NCBI GenBank assembly: GCA_016584495.1
Contig: WAID01000001.1
Span: 248,001-312,000 of the forward strand
DNA length: 64,000 nucleotides
Source: Celoporthe dispersa
Taxonomy: Eukaryota > Ascomycota > Sordariomycetes > Diaporthales > Cryphonectriaceae
Direction: 5' to 3'
Below are positions 34,864 through 45,591 of the stretch, piece by piece. The notes under the pieces are model-generated. The model did no database searches. It worked only from the letters and a program-made list of their open reading frames with translations, and was not told the DNA's origin. Both the position numbers and the translations under genes were made by a program. Each line of letters begins with the position of its first letter. The stretch's first letter is position 1.

Positions 34864-35316
34864 TCATTCAAACTGGGTGGAAGCGGCCGGGTCCACGTCA
34901 GGCGTCACCTCGTGCTCCTCGAGGGTATAGAACCGCACGAGCCTCCCGTCCGGGTCCTCGACAGTCAGCCCCCAGCCCGTGACCCCCTGGTAGACCGCCG
35001 TATGCCGCACGCCGGCCGACATGAAGTGCTCCCTCCACCGCACGAGGTCCTCGCGCCCCTGGACGGCCCAGGTGATGGGGTCCCAGCCCCTCTCCCTGGC
35101 GGCCTGCTCGGGCGCGCTGCGGATCTCCAGGGTGGTCTGCGACGGGGCGTGCCTGAGGATCTTGGCATAGACGGAACCCGTGGAGGCCACCACGTGGTCG
35201 AGCTCTGGGAGGTAGGTGAGGGGAAGATGGGACGTGTAGAAGGCCACAGCCCTGTCCATGTCTGAGGAGGGAAGCTTGAAGTGGTGGACACCGGCGAGAG
35301 ACATGGTGGGCGTCAT
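34864..35316 (-). CDS. VOC-superfamily (glyoxalase/bleomycin-resistance-like) protein
   Basis: A single-exon gene of 150 residues, the usual length of a one-module VOC protein. The N-terminal beta-alpha-beta module is seen in GVHHFKLPSSDMDRAVAFYT and the C-terminal module in GWGLTVEDPDGRLVRFYTLEE. Metal-ligand candidates are His in GVHHFKL and Glu in TLEE (inference). Substrate unknown; members include glyoxalase I, dioxygenases and antibiotic-binding proteins. A second Met at residue 5 (MSLAG) is a possible alternative start. Frame intact. Confidence 0.82.
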   Translation of the reverse strand: MTPTMSLAGVHHFKLPSSDMDRAVAFYTSHLPLTYLPELDHVVASTGSVYAKILRHAPSQTTLEIRSAPEQAARERGWDPITWAVQGREDLVRWREHFMSAGVRHTAVYQGVTGWGLTVEDPDGRLVRFYTLEEHEVTPDVDPAASTQFE

Positions 35317-35325
35317 TGCTGCTGG

Positions 35326-35327
<2 letters not shown>

Positions 35328-35358
<31 letters not shown>
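35328..35358. repeat. (GCA)n trinucleotide repeat
   Basis: About ten GCA repeats in the 5' leader of the VOC gene, 12 bases upstream of its start codon on the minus strand (read there as TGC). Confidence 0.9.
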
Positions 35359-35361
<3 letters not shown>

Positions 35362-35658
35362 CTTTCTATGGGGGCCTTGAGATGTATTAAAAGCTAGGTT
35401 TATGATATACGACGACGATGCTACCCCCGGGAGACGGGACCATGGTCTTTGACGGGAAAAGCAGGTTGGATTTATGAATGCGAGGAGGTATAGGACGATG
35501 GTCGGATCATCCGGGGAGGTTCCTGAAAGCCTCGAAAAAAAGCGGCCCCCGCGGTTGACGGCTCCTCGAGGCGGACCATCCGCGGTGCTATACTAGCTCT
35601 AGTTGTGCATCTACATCACTGGTAATCACTCATGGCTCTCATCAACACCCTCGCTGCT

Positions 35659-37044
35659 TCAGACGACGGCCTGGAAGGTATCGCCCGCCTGGCCCGACAG
35701 GAAGGACAAGTGCTCCCCAGCCATCACCACCTGTCCATTCTGCCCCGCTGGCACGGGAAACGGTCCGTTCTGTGCCGGGGGGAAGCTGGGCGTACCGTCG
35801 TCGTTCCAGGTAAACTTCTGCGCCCGGACGGTGCGGGAGATGTCGCCCAGGGGCTCCGCAGTGGTCTGGGCGTGGTAGACCAGGTAGTGCTCGGAGCCGT
35901 CCGGGCTGGTGGTGAAGCTGGCGTGGCCGGTGCCGTAGACGCCCTCGAGGGTGTTCTGGTGGAAGACGCAGCCGTCTCTGTGCTTGCGCCAGCTCTGGTA
36001 CTCCATGGGGTCGTCGCCCACCAGCTCGAGCATGCCCAGGCAGTAGAAGGGCGTGTTGACGCGGGCGGCCGAGTAGATGATAAAGTTCTGGCCCGTGGTC
36101 GGGTTGACGAGCTGCTGCGGGCCCTCGTTGGTCGCCAGGCGCGTGTCTGGCCGCCCGTACGGCACCCTCTCCCAGGGCTCGCTGGGCACCGAGATGATTC
36201 TCCGGTTTGTGAGGCTGGTGTCGACGGTCCACGGGTCCGACATGTGCGTGATGCAGAGGTTGGCGGGCCAGGCCGAGTACTTGTCCTGCCAGCACGAGTA
36301 GACGTGGTACATGTCGTCGTTGTGGAAGAAATAGGTCCCGTCGATGGCGAACTGGTCGTAGGTGTCGACCATGCCCTTCAGGGTGAAGCTGGACAGCCAC
36401 GGGTCGGGGCCCTCGCCTTGCAGGACAAACATTCGGTGGTTCACAGCAGGACAGTTGATGGGGCAGAGGGCATCCTGCAGCGGAGGAGGGTTGTCTGCGT
36501 CCGGGGCGGCAGTGAAGATGATGTAGAAGGCACCAGAGATGTTATGGATCTCGGGGGCCCAGAGACTCGTGGACCATGCCTCGCCGCCCGTGTTGTCGGG
36601 GTTGAAGACGACGCGCTCTTCAGCGTGGTCCCAGTTGTCGGTTAGGGCCCTGCTGCGCCTGAGCGTGATGTTGTCGTTGGTGGTATAAGTAAGCAGGTAC
36701 CACTGCTGGCCGTCCATGTCGGTGTACCTTGTCATCCATGGGTCACCAACGTTCTGGGTGAAGATGGGGTTGTTGTAGGTGGTATTTGTTGTCGTGTTTG
36801 TCCCCTAAAAAAAGTACACACCTCACCCAAATTGTTGGTCAGAAGGCCATGAACAAACAATAACGGAGAATACCTCTCTCTCTCTCTCTCTCCGGGCACG
36901 CACCACGTTCAGAGGGTTCCAGATCTCAGGTTCAGCTGCGTTCGGGTCGAAGGACTGGCCACGGACGAGAAGTACATGACTGGACAGCAGTACAGAGAGG
37001 AGGAGGAGGAGGTGAGGTCTCCTCTCCTGGAGAGCTAATATCAT
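35659..37044 (-). CDS. Secreted glycoside hydrolase family 43 enzyme
   Basis: Exon 1 is 37044-36904 and exon 2 is 36804-35659; the intron begins GTGCGT and ends TTTTTTTAG and contains a CT microsatellite. The 428-residue protein has a signal peptide (LLLLLSVLLSSHVLLVRGQ). The five-bladed propeller is indicated by NPIFTQNVGDPWMTRY, with the likely catalytic Asp in GDPW. SLWAPEIHNI, the Asp in FAIDGTYFF and the Glu in TNEGPQQL, the likely acid, are also family features. Family members release arabinose or xylose from plant cell wall polysaccharide; the substrate here is not decidable. Frame intact. It is divergent from RPS2 across about 1 kb. Confidence 0.88.
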
Positions 37045-37619
37045 GCCTGGTGAGAGGGGTGGTGAGAGTGGCAGGACAAGGATGAAAGAGAGAACAGTGG
37101 TGGGCTGTGTGGTCCTGCTTGGCTAGAGAGAGGGAGGGGGGAGGGAAAAGGTTGAAGCAGGGACGGAGGGAAGCGTCAGTAGTTGTTTAGGCTGTCAATT
37201 CATCTCAGGTCCCAGCTTATCAGTCCATGAACATCGTCACCCTGCGGAACCTACGCGAGTGCATCGAGCTCAGGAACATGAGAATGCAAATCGAGCAACT
37301 GCCATGTACAGGCCGCAGGGGGCCGGGGGAGGCTCCACACTGAAGCCCGCGCAGCAGGTGCGGGGTACTTAGCAGCGCAATGTACTGTACATACATAGTA
37401 GTGCCACCGCTACGTACCATCTCACTGACACTCGCTACCACCTCTGCACCTCCGTTCCTGGGAGTGTGGCGGGAGTAACATGTCTTGACATGACATGGCA
37501 GGCAAGAATTGTCTGCCTGCTCTGATCAGAAAGAGCCTCAGACTACATCGGGGAGAGCCAATCATAACTAGACATAGTACATAGTAGCTGGAGGGAGAAG
37601 CTAAAGGGGAAGCCATCCA

Positions 37620-37628
37620 GGGTTAGGG
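37620..37628 (+). promoter_or_regulatory. Telomere-repeat-like box upstream of RPS2
   Basis: GGGTTAGGG is one and a half telomeric TTAGGG repeats, 408 bases before the RPS2 start. Tbf1-type factors bind such boxes in ribosomal-protein promoters of many fungi (established knowledge). Its use here is inferred. Confidence 0.5.
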
Positions 37629-37650
37629 TATTCTAAATCAGCTGATCCAG

Positions 37651-37658
37651 CACGTGAC
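37651..37658 (+). promoter_or_regulatory. CACGTGAC E-box upstream of RPS2
   Basis: A Cbf1-type E-box 23 bases after the telomere-like box. The pair is suggestive of a ribosomal-protein promoter. Confidence 0.4.
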
Positions 37659-38035
37659 TGAAGGCAGTTCTTCGGCTGGTATCTGCTAGGGCGCACTCTG
37701 CAGCAAAATTCCCCCCTCAAAGGCGGCCAGACAAGGGTCACGGCGTGTTCCCCACTGAGAAATTCCTAGAGTGCAAGCCCCGAAACTGTCCAATCAGACC
37801 AGCCCAGAACTTCGCAGTTTCTGCTGGTGAAGCACCTTTCACATCTCCCAAAACTATCACCACTTACCGTCTGCTCCCTCCCACCCCAGACGCCAGTGTC
37901 GACAGCCCCTCTCGTCGCCAATCTCAATCCCTCCCATATCAAAGGCCTGTCTCGTCTGTGCCTTTTTTTCCCCCCCGACATCAACAACCGATTCGAGCCA
38001 GGTCGACCGACAACCAATCCACTCAAATCATCATC

Positions 38036-39052
38036 ATGGCTGACCGAGGTGGTGCTCCTGCCCGTGGTGGCTTTGGCGATCGTGCCCGCGGCGATCGCGG
38101 TCGGGGTCGTGGCCGTGGCCGTGGCCGTCGTGGTGGCAAGAGCGAGGAGAAGGAGTGGCAGCCCGTCACCAAGCTGGGCCGTCTGGTGAAGGCCGGCAAG
38201 ATCAAGAGCATGGAGGAGATCTACCTGCACTCTCTGCCCATCAAGGAGTACCAGATCGTCGACTTCTTCCTGCCCAAGCTCAAGGACGAGGTCATGAAGG
38301 TGCGTCCTCGCAGTTGTCCCTTTCTCTCTCTCTCTCTCTCTCTCTCTCCATCTTCTCGCGTGGGCTGTCGCGTTGAGCGCACCCAAGGCTTAGCTGTTAC
38401 TAACTCTCTTGTCTCGTCTTTCCCTTCACCCCCAAAAAACAGATCAAGCCCGTCCAGAAGCAGACCCGTGCCGGTCAGCGCACCCGCTTCAAGGCCATTG
38501 TCATTATCGGTGACTCCGAGGGCCACGTCGGTCTGGGTATCAAGACCTCCAAGGAGGTTGCCACCGCCATCCGTGCCGCCATCATCATTGCCAAGCTCAG
38601 CGTCATCCCCATCCGCCGTGGCTACTGGGGTACCAACCTGGGTCAACCTCACTCCATCCCCGTCAAGGAGTCTGGCAAGTGCGGTTCCGTCACCGTCAGG
38701 GTAAGTCTTGTCTCTTCTCCCCTCTCTACGCACAAGATTTGGTCATGCGCCCGCAATGCATTTGCTGACCCGTCCTGTCCCCCCCAACAACAGCTGATTC
38801 CCGCCCCTCGCGGTACTTCCCTCGTTGCCTCCCCCCGCCGTCAAGCGTCTCCTCCAGCTCGCCGGTATCGAGGACGCCTACACCTCCTCCGCCGGCTCCA
38901 CCAAGACCCTCGAAAACACCCTCAAGGCTACCTTTGCCGCCATCTCCAACACCTACGGCTTCCTCACCCCCAACCTGTGGAAGGAGACCAAGCTCATCAG
39001 GTCCCCCCTGGAGGAGTTCGCCGACACCCTGCGTACCGAGAAGCGCTACTAG
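38036..39052 (+). CDS. RPS2: 40S ribosomal protein S2 (uS5), one frameshift
   Basis: Exons are 38036-38299, 38443-38700 and 38794-39052. The product of 259 residues has the RG/GR-rich N-terminus of eukaryotic S2, the S5 double-stranded RNA-binding motif (KTRAGQRTRFKAIV-like, here KQTRAGQRTRFKAIVIIGD) and the C-terminal half (PRGTSLVAS, KRLLQLAGIEDAYTSS, GSTKTLENTLKAT, LIRSPLEEFADTL). It sits at the mRNA entry side of the small subunit and is essential. The C6 run 38831-38836 shifts the frame in exon 3. With five Cs it reads VASPAVKRLLQLAG as in other eukaryotes. Both introns are ordinary; intron 1 has a CT repeat (38,323-38,348). Confidence 0.95.
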
Positions 39053-40292
39053 GCTGGGGGATCGCGCGTGAGGATGGTCGGTCGTGTCGAGAGGCGTCTT
39101 GAGGTCTGCTAATTGCATGGGTACGGGAACTGGTCATGTCTTTCAGCCAGGTTTTACGATACGAGGACTACTGGCCCGGCCAGATTTCAGAAGAGAGAAA
39201 AAGAATACCGAATCACATGATTTCAATGATGATCATCAAGAATGCGCCCCATGTGACTCGTACCGTCGATTAAAGGGTCTTTCTCATACGCGCTGGGTGC
39301 CAGGCACTGACAGGCTGATGATACCCCCTCTGTCCAAGACCGAACATGCCCTGCACCCCTCGTCTATATTGACTGACAATGCCAAAAAATAGAAACAAGT
39401 ATCAGGCCTCGGCGGTCCGTGGTGGGAGATGTCCCTTCTCGCGTAACCGCCCGCAGCACAAAAGAGCGACCAAAGGCCCGCATGACGGAAAGAGAAAACC
39501 TTCTGTTTGGCATCGTGGACACTCATCATCTCCGAACATAAGAGTTTCTCTTATCTCCTGAAGAGGGTCTAGAGCCGCAGGCGGCCTTCTACAATCCAAG
39601 ACGACAGGCAGGCTTGGCTCTGATGCCACGTCACAGCAACAAGTACAGCACTCGATGAGAGACGAGCGCATGGGCACCTCACGTCGTGGATTTGCGAGCG
39701 CTGGAAAGATCGATCGTGGGTGGATGACCAGCACCTTCGCCCCAGGGAGAAACCGTCAGAAGAAGGGGCAGTCCAAGAAGATCGCTAGATCGTGTCGTCA
39801 TTTTGACCGTGATGCGACTTCCTCGCTATCGTTTGTCCATCCTTCCTTCTTACTCGATGGTCGCTGCCAGGTACCGAGCCCAGCAGTCAGCCTCCTCCAA
39901 CACCGGGAAGCGGCGATGTACCCAGTCGAGAAGGCACAAGTCAGGCACCAGGACCGTATTTATCTATACTCTTTTCTCTGTCACGAGCTGGCTTCGAGGC
40001 ATTTCCTCTCCTCTTCATCTCCCACCTTCGATTCTTTTTGGTCTCCGCCACGACATCGGGTGATCTCATCCCAACACACCATCACCACCCCTCTTCTTTA
40101 CTTTCTTTTTTTGGGTTTTTTTGGTTTTTGGACCTGAATTTTGGCGGACTCAGTCTTGACCCTCTCTCATCCTGTTTCCCCCAGTTCCCAGCCCGTTCTC
40201 ATCTCCACGGTGCCCTTGTCTGGACGACGACAGTGTGTACCGGCCCGTCTAGCTGCCCTCTTGCCTGGCGCGTCTGCACTGCGTCCTCGCCC
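39053..40292. other. Intergenic region RPS2 to WSC gene
   Basis: About 1.2 kb. The part nearest the WSC gene is T-rich (40,090-40,140) and looks like promoter or leader. Open frames here overlap one another on both strands without family features. Confidence 0.45.
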
Positions 40293-43127
40293 ATGATGCA
40301 GCCTTCCCCTCTTACGTCCCGGTCCCTAGGCGTGTGCAGCCTCATCTGTGTTGCTATTCTCTGTCTGATCTCTCTTGGCCAGGGTCTCAAAGTCCTGGCG
40401 GCCTCACCGGCCTTTGTTGGACCCCCGTGCCGGCACTGTTGCCCGACGGACTTGGGAGTCTGAGCTGGGCCCTTTCTCCCCAGCTCCACCTGAGGGCTTC
40501 AGGAACGAAGAGCATCAAGAGGCTGAGCCTGCTGTGCTCGACGGTAGTGACGTGAGCGGGGTTGATGCGATTGCAACTATCAATCCAGAGGACGGCGAGA
40601 AGATACCGTGGCCTCTGCCCAATCCTCTCGGGGAACCGCTGCTCTCCGCCGTAACATCTATCTTCGGCTGGCATGGCGCCGGCGGCGCTTCGAGCACTCT
40701 CCCTCCAAGCATTCTGACTCTGCCCTCGGTTCCCACTCCATCTGCTGGCGCCGAGCCCAACCTTTTCGGCTCGATCATGACCATCCTGGCTCCTGTGCCC
40801 AGTGTCACGTCCGTGGTCGGCAGCCCTGGGGGCGACGGAGGCGCCCTGGGTGGGCTCCTCAGTGCCTTATCACAAGCCGCCCCCTCCCAGATCCTGCCCG
40901 CATCACCCATCACGGCACCACCAGCTGTCACCACAGGAGGTTTTGGTGGTGGTCTCTTGTCCGGCCTCAGTGTCCTCGATGGCGTCGCGTCAGCGCTGAA
41001 CGGCATTCTCGGCTCGCCAGAGAACGGCGGCGGCGGCGGAATCGGCCTCCTGGGCCAGCTCTCTGCCAATATCCTGGGTCCCTTGACATCCATCTCTCCC
41101 GACCCGGCCTCTGTTCTAGCTGATCCCGCCACAGCCGTCTACAGTCTCCAGAGTCAGGTCTCGGCCGTTCTCGACAGCATGCCGTCTGCGTTGGCCGCCG
41201 GTATCCAGCTTGCCAACAACGTCGGAAATGATCTTGCGGATGCGTTGAACGCGACGAGCAATCTTCTAGACGCCGAGCCAGACGTGGCCGGTGGTATGGC
41301 TGACCAGGTTGGATCTCTCCTCAACGCTGCTCCCGGCCTCGCCACTGGGCTCCCAGCTGTAGCACTCGACGCCGTGAACCAGATGGAATCTATTCTGAGC
41401 GCGGATCCGGGGGCGGTCAATGACTTTGCTGGGCTCCTCGACAACATGAAGGACAGCCTGTCCTCCGCTGTGGCCAGTGCCGCGCCAGAGGTCACGACTC
41501 TTGCCGCGGTCATGGCAAGTCAGGTCGTTGGCGTGCTTCCATCAGGCCTGCAGCCTCTGGTGTCAGGTGCGCTCTCGTCGATTCAGGCCAATGCTGCGGG
41601 TCTCCTCTGCCAGGTGTCAGACACTGTCGGTGGGACGGCGCTCGTCTTCGGTGTCCCGTGTGATCAGATCTCGGTGACGGCTGGCGCGCCGTCAGCGGCC
41701 ACAGCAGCAGCGCCTCCTTCAGTCTCCGCCTCATTAACCCTCGTCGAGAGCCTCCCCTTTGGTCCCGCTGCGCCCCCATCAAGTCCTCCGCCGGGCCCTC
41801 CGTCAAGCTCTCCACAGCTCGCCTCCTTGCTGTCCTCCTTGAGCTCATCAGTGCTGAGCGTCGACGCGACCGCCGCTCCCACCGGTAGCCCTCCGGCTGA
41901 CCCTCTTGCAGACTCTGCACTGTCAGGGCTGTCGTCCTTGCTCAGCCAGGTCTCGCAGCTCTCTCTCGCGGCCCCGGCCTTGCCTTCATCGGCACCTACA
42001 CCCGGACCAGGTGAGACCCTTTGTCTCCTCGCTCTAGTCAACGCATTTCGATTGCTGACATAGTCATTGCAGTGGTATCGCCCAGCGCCATACCGGCAGC
42101 CGCTGACACCACCATATACTACGTTCAGACCATCACTGCCTTGATCACCTCAACAGAGACACAGACCGACATTGTGTCAACATGTCCATCTGCGTTCGCA
42201 TCCTATTCCAGCGCTCCGGGTGATTCCTCAGCCGGCTCTGGAGGGTATCCGGGAATGGATGGCTCGGATGGATGTCCCTGCCCGGGCCAAGGGTACACTT
42301 GCGATGACTGTCCGGGCGGTTGGTTCTGTCCGCCCCTGCAGACCCCGGCGCTGCCAGCGCCTTGTGGGTACGGGTGGCCCTGCTATCACTGTCAAGATGG
42401 ATGGTTCTGCGCCCCGGCCCCCTCAACGGCCGCCGCTGTTGTGCATATGTACTCGACACCAGCTTCCAATGCCGCATTTGCCACCAATCTCCCGGCTACG
42501 AGTGGCTATCAACTCGTCGGCTGTTACCAGGATGATCAAGACAGGGCCCTAAAGGGTGCTCAACTGTTGACTGTTGCCGGCGGGATGACGAATGAAGCGT
42601 GCATCGATTTCTGCCAGGGACAGGGCTTCATTCTTGCGGGGACCGAGGACGGATCTCAATGCTTCTGCGGGAACACGCTTGTGAGCTCGGCCGTGATGGG
42701 TGATGAAGGGTGCAATATAAGCTGTGCCGGCGATCCTATGAACTTCACCATCTGCGGTGGCGCTTGGACCCTGAGCATCTGGAGCCTCGACGGCAGCATC
42801 CCACAAGGGCAGAGCTCCGAGGATTCATTCTCGCCCCTCATTCCGGGGCCCACGGGCATGCCCATGGGACCAGGCCCCGTCGTCCCAAGCACACTCGTAC
42901 CTGCAGCCGCCACGTACGCTACTGAGTCCCGTGTAGACAGCATTCTCGCCGCACAGACCGCCGCACCCGGTGCTATGGACGCCGCGGATAACGGGCCCGA
43001 CCGATCGAAAGATGGCAGCTTTTCAAGCAGCAGGTCACTCGCAGTCGTGAGTGACGGGCCATATATGCTTTCAGCCTCGCCCGGTATCAAGAGGGGGCGG
43101 AGGATTTCTCGACGCAGGACGCACTAG
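40293..43127 (+). CDS. Secreted WSC-domain cell-wall-associated protein, one frameshift
   Basis: Exon 1 is 40293-42010 and exon 2 is 42073-43127; the intron runs GTGAGA...TTGCAG. A signal peptide (LGVCSLICVAILCLISLGQG) starts the protein. The frame then changes at the C5 run 40422-40426. With four Cs it reads VGPRAGTVARRTWESELGP and gives 923 residues. A long Ala/Leu/Ser-rich central region (about 40,640-41,640) has amphipathic helical repeats. A Pro/Ser linker is followed by a Cys/Gly-rich segment with two CxxCxxGWFC motifs (YTCDDCPGGWFC and PCYHCQDGWFC). The C-terminal WSC domain contains YQLVGCYQDD, EACIDFCQGQGF, SQCFCGNTL and TICGGAWTLSIW. Such proteins bind wall glycans. No C-terminal membrane anchor is seen. 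The 5' join is less certain than the rest. Confidence 0.78.
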
Positions 43128-44324
43128 GCGTGAAGTTCGCTAGTGCTCAGCCTGCCCCCCCCCCCCTCGCTGGTATCCCCTTCTCATTTCTTCTACTCGG
43201 TTTTCTCAAGACAATGGCCTACAGCAGTGATCATTCATACATACAAGGCGAAGGCAATGACCAGCTTCAGAAGATCTTATTTAGACACACAAGGCATGAG
43301 GCAGAGACCTTTTTCCATTTTTATAGAAGATTCATCTGTGTCTCACGGGGAGGCATCTTTTTAGGCTGGGCTGCCCGTGGTCGATATTATCAGCTGTCAG
43401 TTACGGATACATGGTAGGGGCTTCAACTCTATGACGCGGATTGGTATTCATCCTCTTAGGACAGGCGACTTACTGCAAATGAAAAACTATATACAGTGAC
43501 GAAAGATCCGTGATTTGCCTCAGCATCCTAATTCGGCGTGACGAAATACGTATGAGGTTGATAGGAGTAGGTGGTACCCTTAGCAGTGTCCAAAGAAGCA
43601 CAGGCTGGTACTGTATCAGGTAGTCCTCCTGCTCGGTTGTCTCCTGGTGGTCTCATGATTCCTTGGCTAACTCTCACAGTCGCAAGCTGCCCCGGTTCCC
43701 ACAACGTGCAGGTGTCGCGACGCTAACACAGAATGATCATACGTCTAGATTATAAGGTAGATACTTTAAGTAGATATGAGTGTATTAAGATTCACACGCC
43801 CCCAAAGCCCCACTGGCGCCGACGCGGCTAAAAAGCCCAGCGCTCGATGGATGGGTGCATGGGGGCGGCGGACTGTCGACGGTACATGTCGGTTTTCTGA
43901 GAAGTCATAAGCGATAGACGAGTGAAACATTTTTTTTTCCCCTCTTCTTTTCCAATCCCACGCACGCACATACACATACACACACACACACAAAGAACTG
44001 ATTGTATGCCTTGTGCCGGTATCTGACCACCTTGCCCTCTTTGGTTGTTGGCGATGTAAATTAAGACGGGATCGACTCTGCCGACCAGCGAGAGAACAAA
44101 CCACCTCCCTCCGAGAAGAAAAAAGCCGAACAGTGTAGGCCACTCCCTCAAGAGTAATAATAATCAAGTCCTTCCTCTCAAGATCTCATGAGTTGCGCAA
44201 GTGGGTATGTGTACCCCTTTCGTCCATCCTAGGATGCCTCCTCGACAGACCTCCCAAGCTGACCTGGCAGTAGCGGACCAATAATCAAAACGAACAAAGA
44301 AAACAGGGTGCATCCACGTCTGCG
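43128..44324. other. Convergent intergenic region with CA repeat
   Basis: About 1.2 kb between facing 3' ends. It contains a CA dinucleotide run (about 43,972-43,991). No gene seen. Confidence 0.5.
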
Positions 44325-45591
44325 TTAGACGGTGTGCGACGCCTGCTTGGTGAGACGAGCCTCGCGACCCTTCTCGCTCCAGGGGAAGTGGAACACGGGG
44401 ATGAGGAAGAATGAGTTGCTAGAGTTGAGCACACAGCCGGTTAGCCACAGCGCAGGAAAGAGATTTTGTAGCGACAACAGGAACGCGATGAGAAATTGGT
44501 CACAAAGGGAGACAGGGAAGGGAGAGAAGGGGGGGGGGGTTGGAAAAGAGCAGAAAGGATCGAGGCGTAACTTCAATCATTTCGTATCGAAGCCGAGACC
44601 CTCTCCATCAGGTCAAAAAGAAAGAAAAAGCCCAGAACGAGTCGCTCGCTCATCAACAAAAGTCATATAAGTACTAACCTGGTATCGGCAATACCAGCGA
44701 AGGCGTTGTACCACGCAAGGAAGGCGGCCAGGATACCAAAGACACCACCAGCCTTCTGGAGGCCGTTGGCAGTGTTGGCGGCACCGTTGTTGTCGGCGAA
44801 CTCGGCACAGGCGAGGAACAGGAAGGCCAAGTCCAGGGTGAAGAAGAGGAAGAAGAACATGACGGTGGACCGGAGCGTGCACATCAGCAGGATGAAGGTG
44901 AAGATGAACCAGCCGCTGAGGAAGAAGCCGAGGACGCTGGACACCTGGGTGGCGTCGGTGTACGCGTCGACGACACCCAGAGATGGCGTGAGGATAAGGG
45001 CGTACGAGATCCAGAAGCCGCCGTAGGAGGACAGTGCTGTGGCGCCGAAGGTGTTGCCCACGGCCATCTCCCTGGAGGAAGGGAAGAGAAGAAGACGCCC
45101 CCTGGTCAGCACACAAATTTCTCCAGGGAGAGAACGAATTCCCAAGAGCAAGGTAGGCAGGGGGGAAGGGAGGGAGGGGGGCGCGTGCAAGCGCCTCCGC
45201 CTCCTCTGTTGTGTCTTGGCTGTCAATGATATAAAACTCACCACATGCCAGCGAGGAGCTGTACAAGACCGCCATAGCCAAAGGCCAGCGGGACGGCGAT
45301 GTTGGGGGTGGAGACGCCACGGGTCTGCAGGTTGCAGAGGGACAGGACGAAGGTGGTCAGGGCGAAGGCGCTCAGGCCCAGGGGCGCCGGGTTGGCGAGC
45401 TTGCGGCCCTCGATAGCCTTGTACAGACCAGGCTGGAACTCACCGCCAAAGGCTGGCAGGCGAGCTCCACCGTCGCCATGGGCGCTCGCGTTGGGGTTGC
45501 CGCTGTGGTTGTAGCGCTGGTGGACGGGCCTAGAGCCATCAACATCAAGACCAGAGGTCTGGATGTCCTTCTCAACTGGAGCGTCGGCCAT
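44325..45591 (-). CDS. Gpr1/FUN34/YaaH-family acetate transporter
   Basis: Exons are 45591-45242, 45071-44679 and 44418-44325, giving 278 residues. The family signature NPAPLGLSAFALTTFVLS opens the first helix. Six hydrophobic helices follow, including FGYGGLVQLLAGMWEMAVGN across intron 1 and a Phe-rich helix (VMFFFLFFTLDLAFLFLACAEF). The C-terminus SNSFFLIPVFHFPWSEK is typical of the fungal AcpA/Ady2 group, which carries acetate and related monocarboxylates across the plasma membrane. The N-terminal 60 residues are polar and cytoplasmic. Frame intact, and splice phases agree at both junctions. Confidence 0.92.

Larger units (their letters stand above)
37045..38035. other. Divergent promoter region between GH43 and RPS2
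   Basis: About 990 bases. The GH43 side contains GTAC-rich motifs (37,375-37,420). The RPS2 side carries a telomere-like GGGTTAGGG and a CACGTGAC site, and is C/T-rich close to the ATG. Confidence 0.5.

Noticed and set aside
35632..36645. Plus-strand open frame of 337 codons
   Set aside because: It is antisense to the GH43 gene, with no motif of its own.
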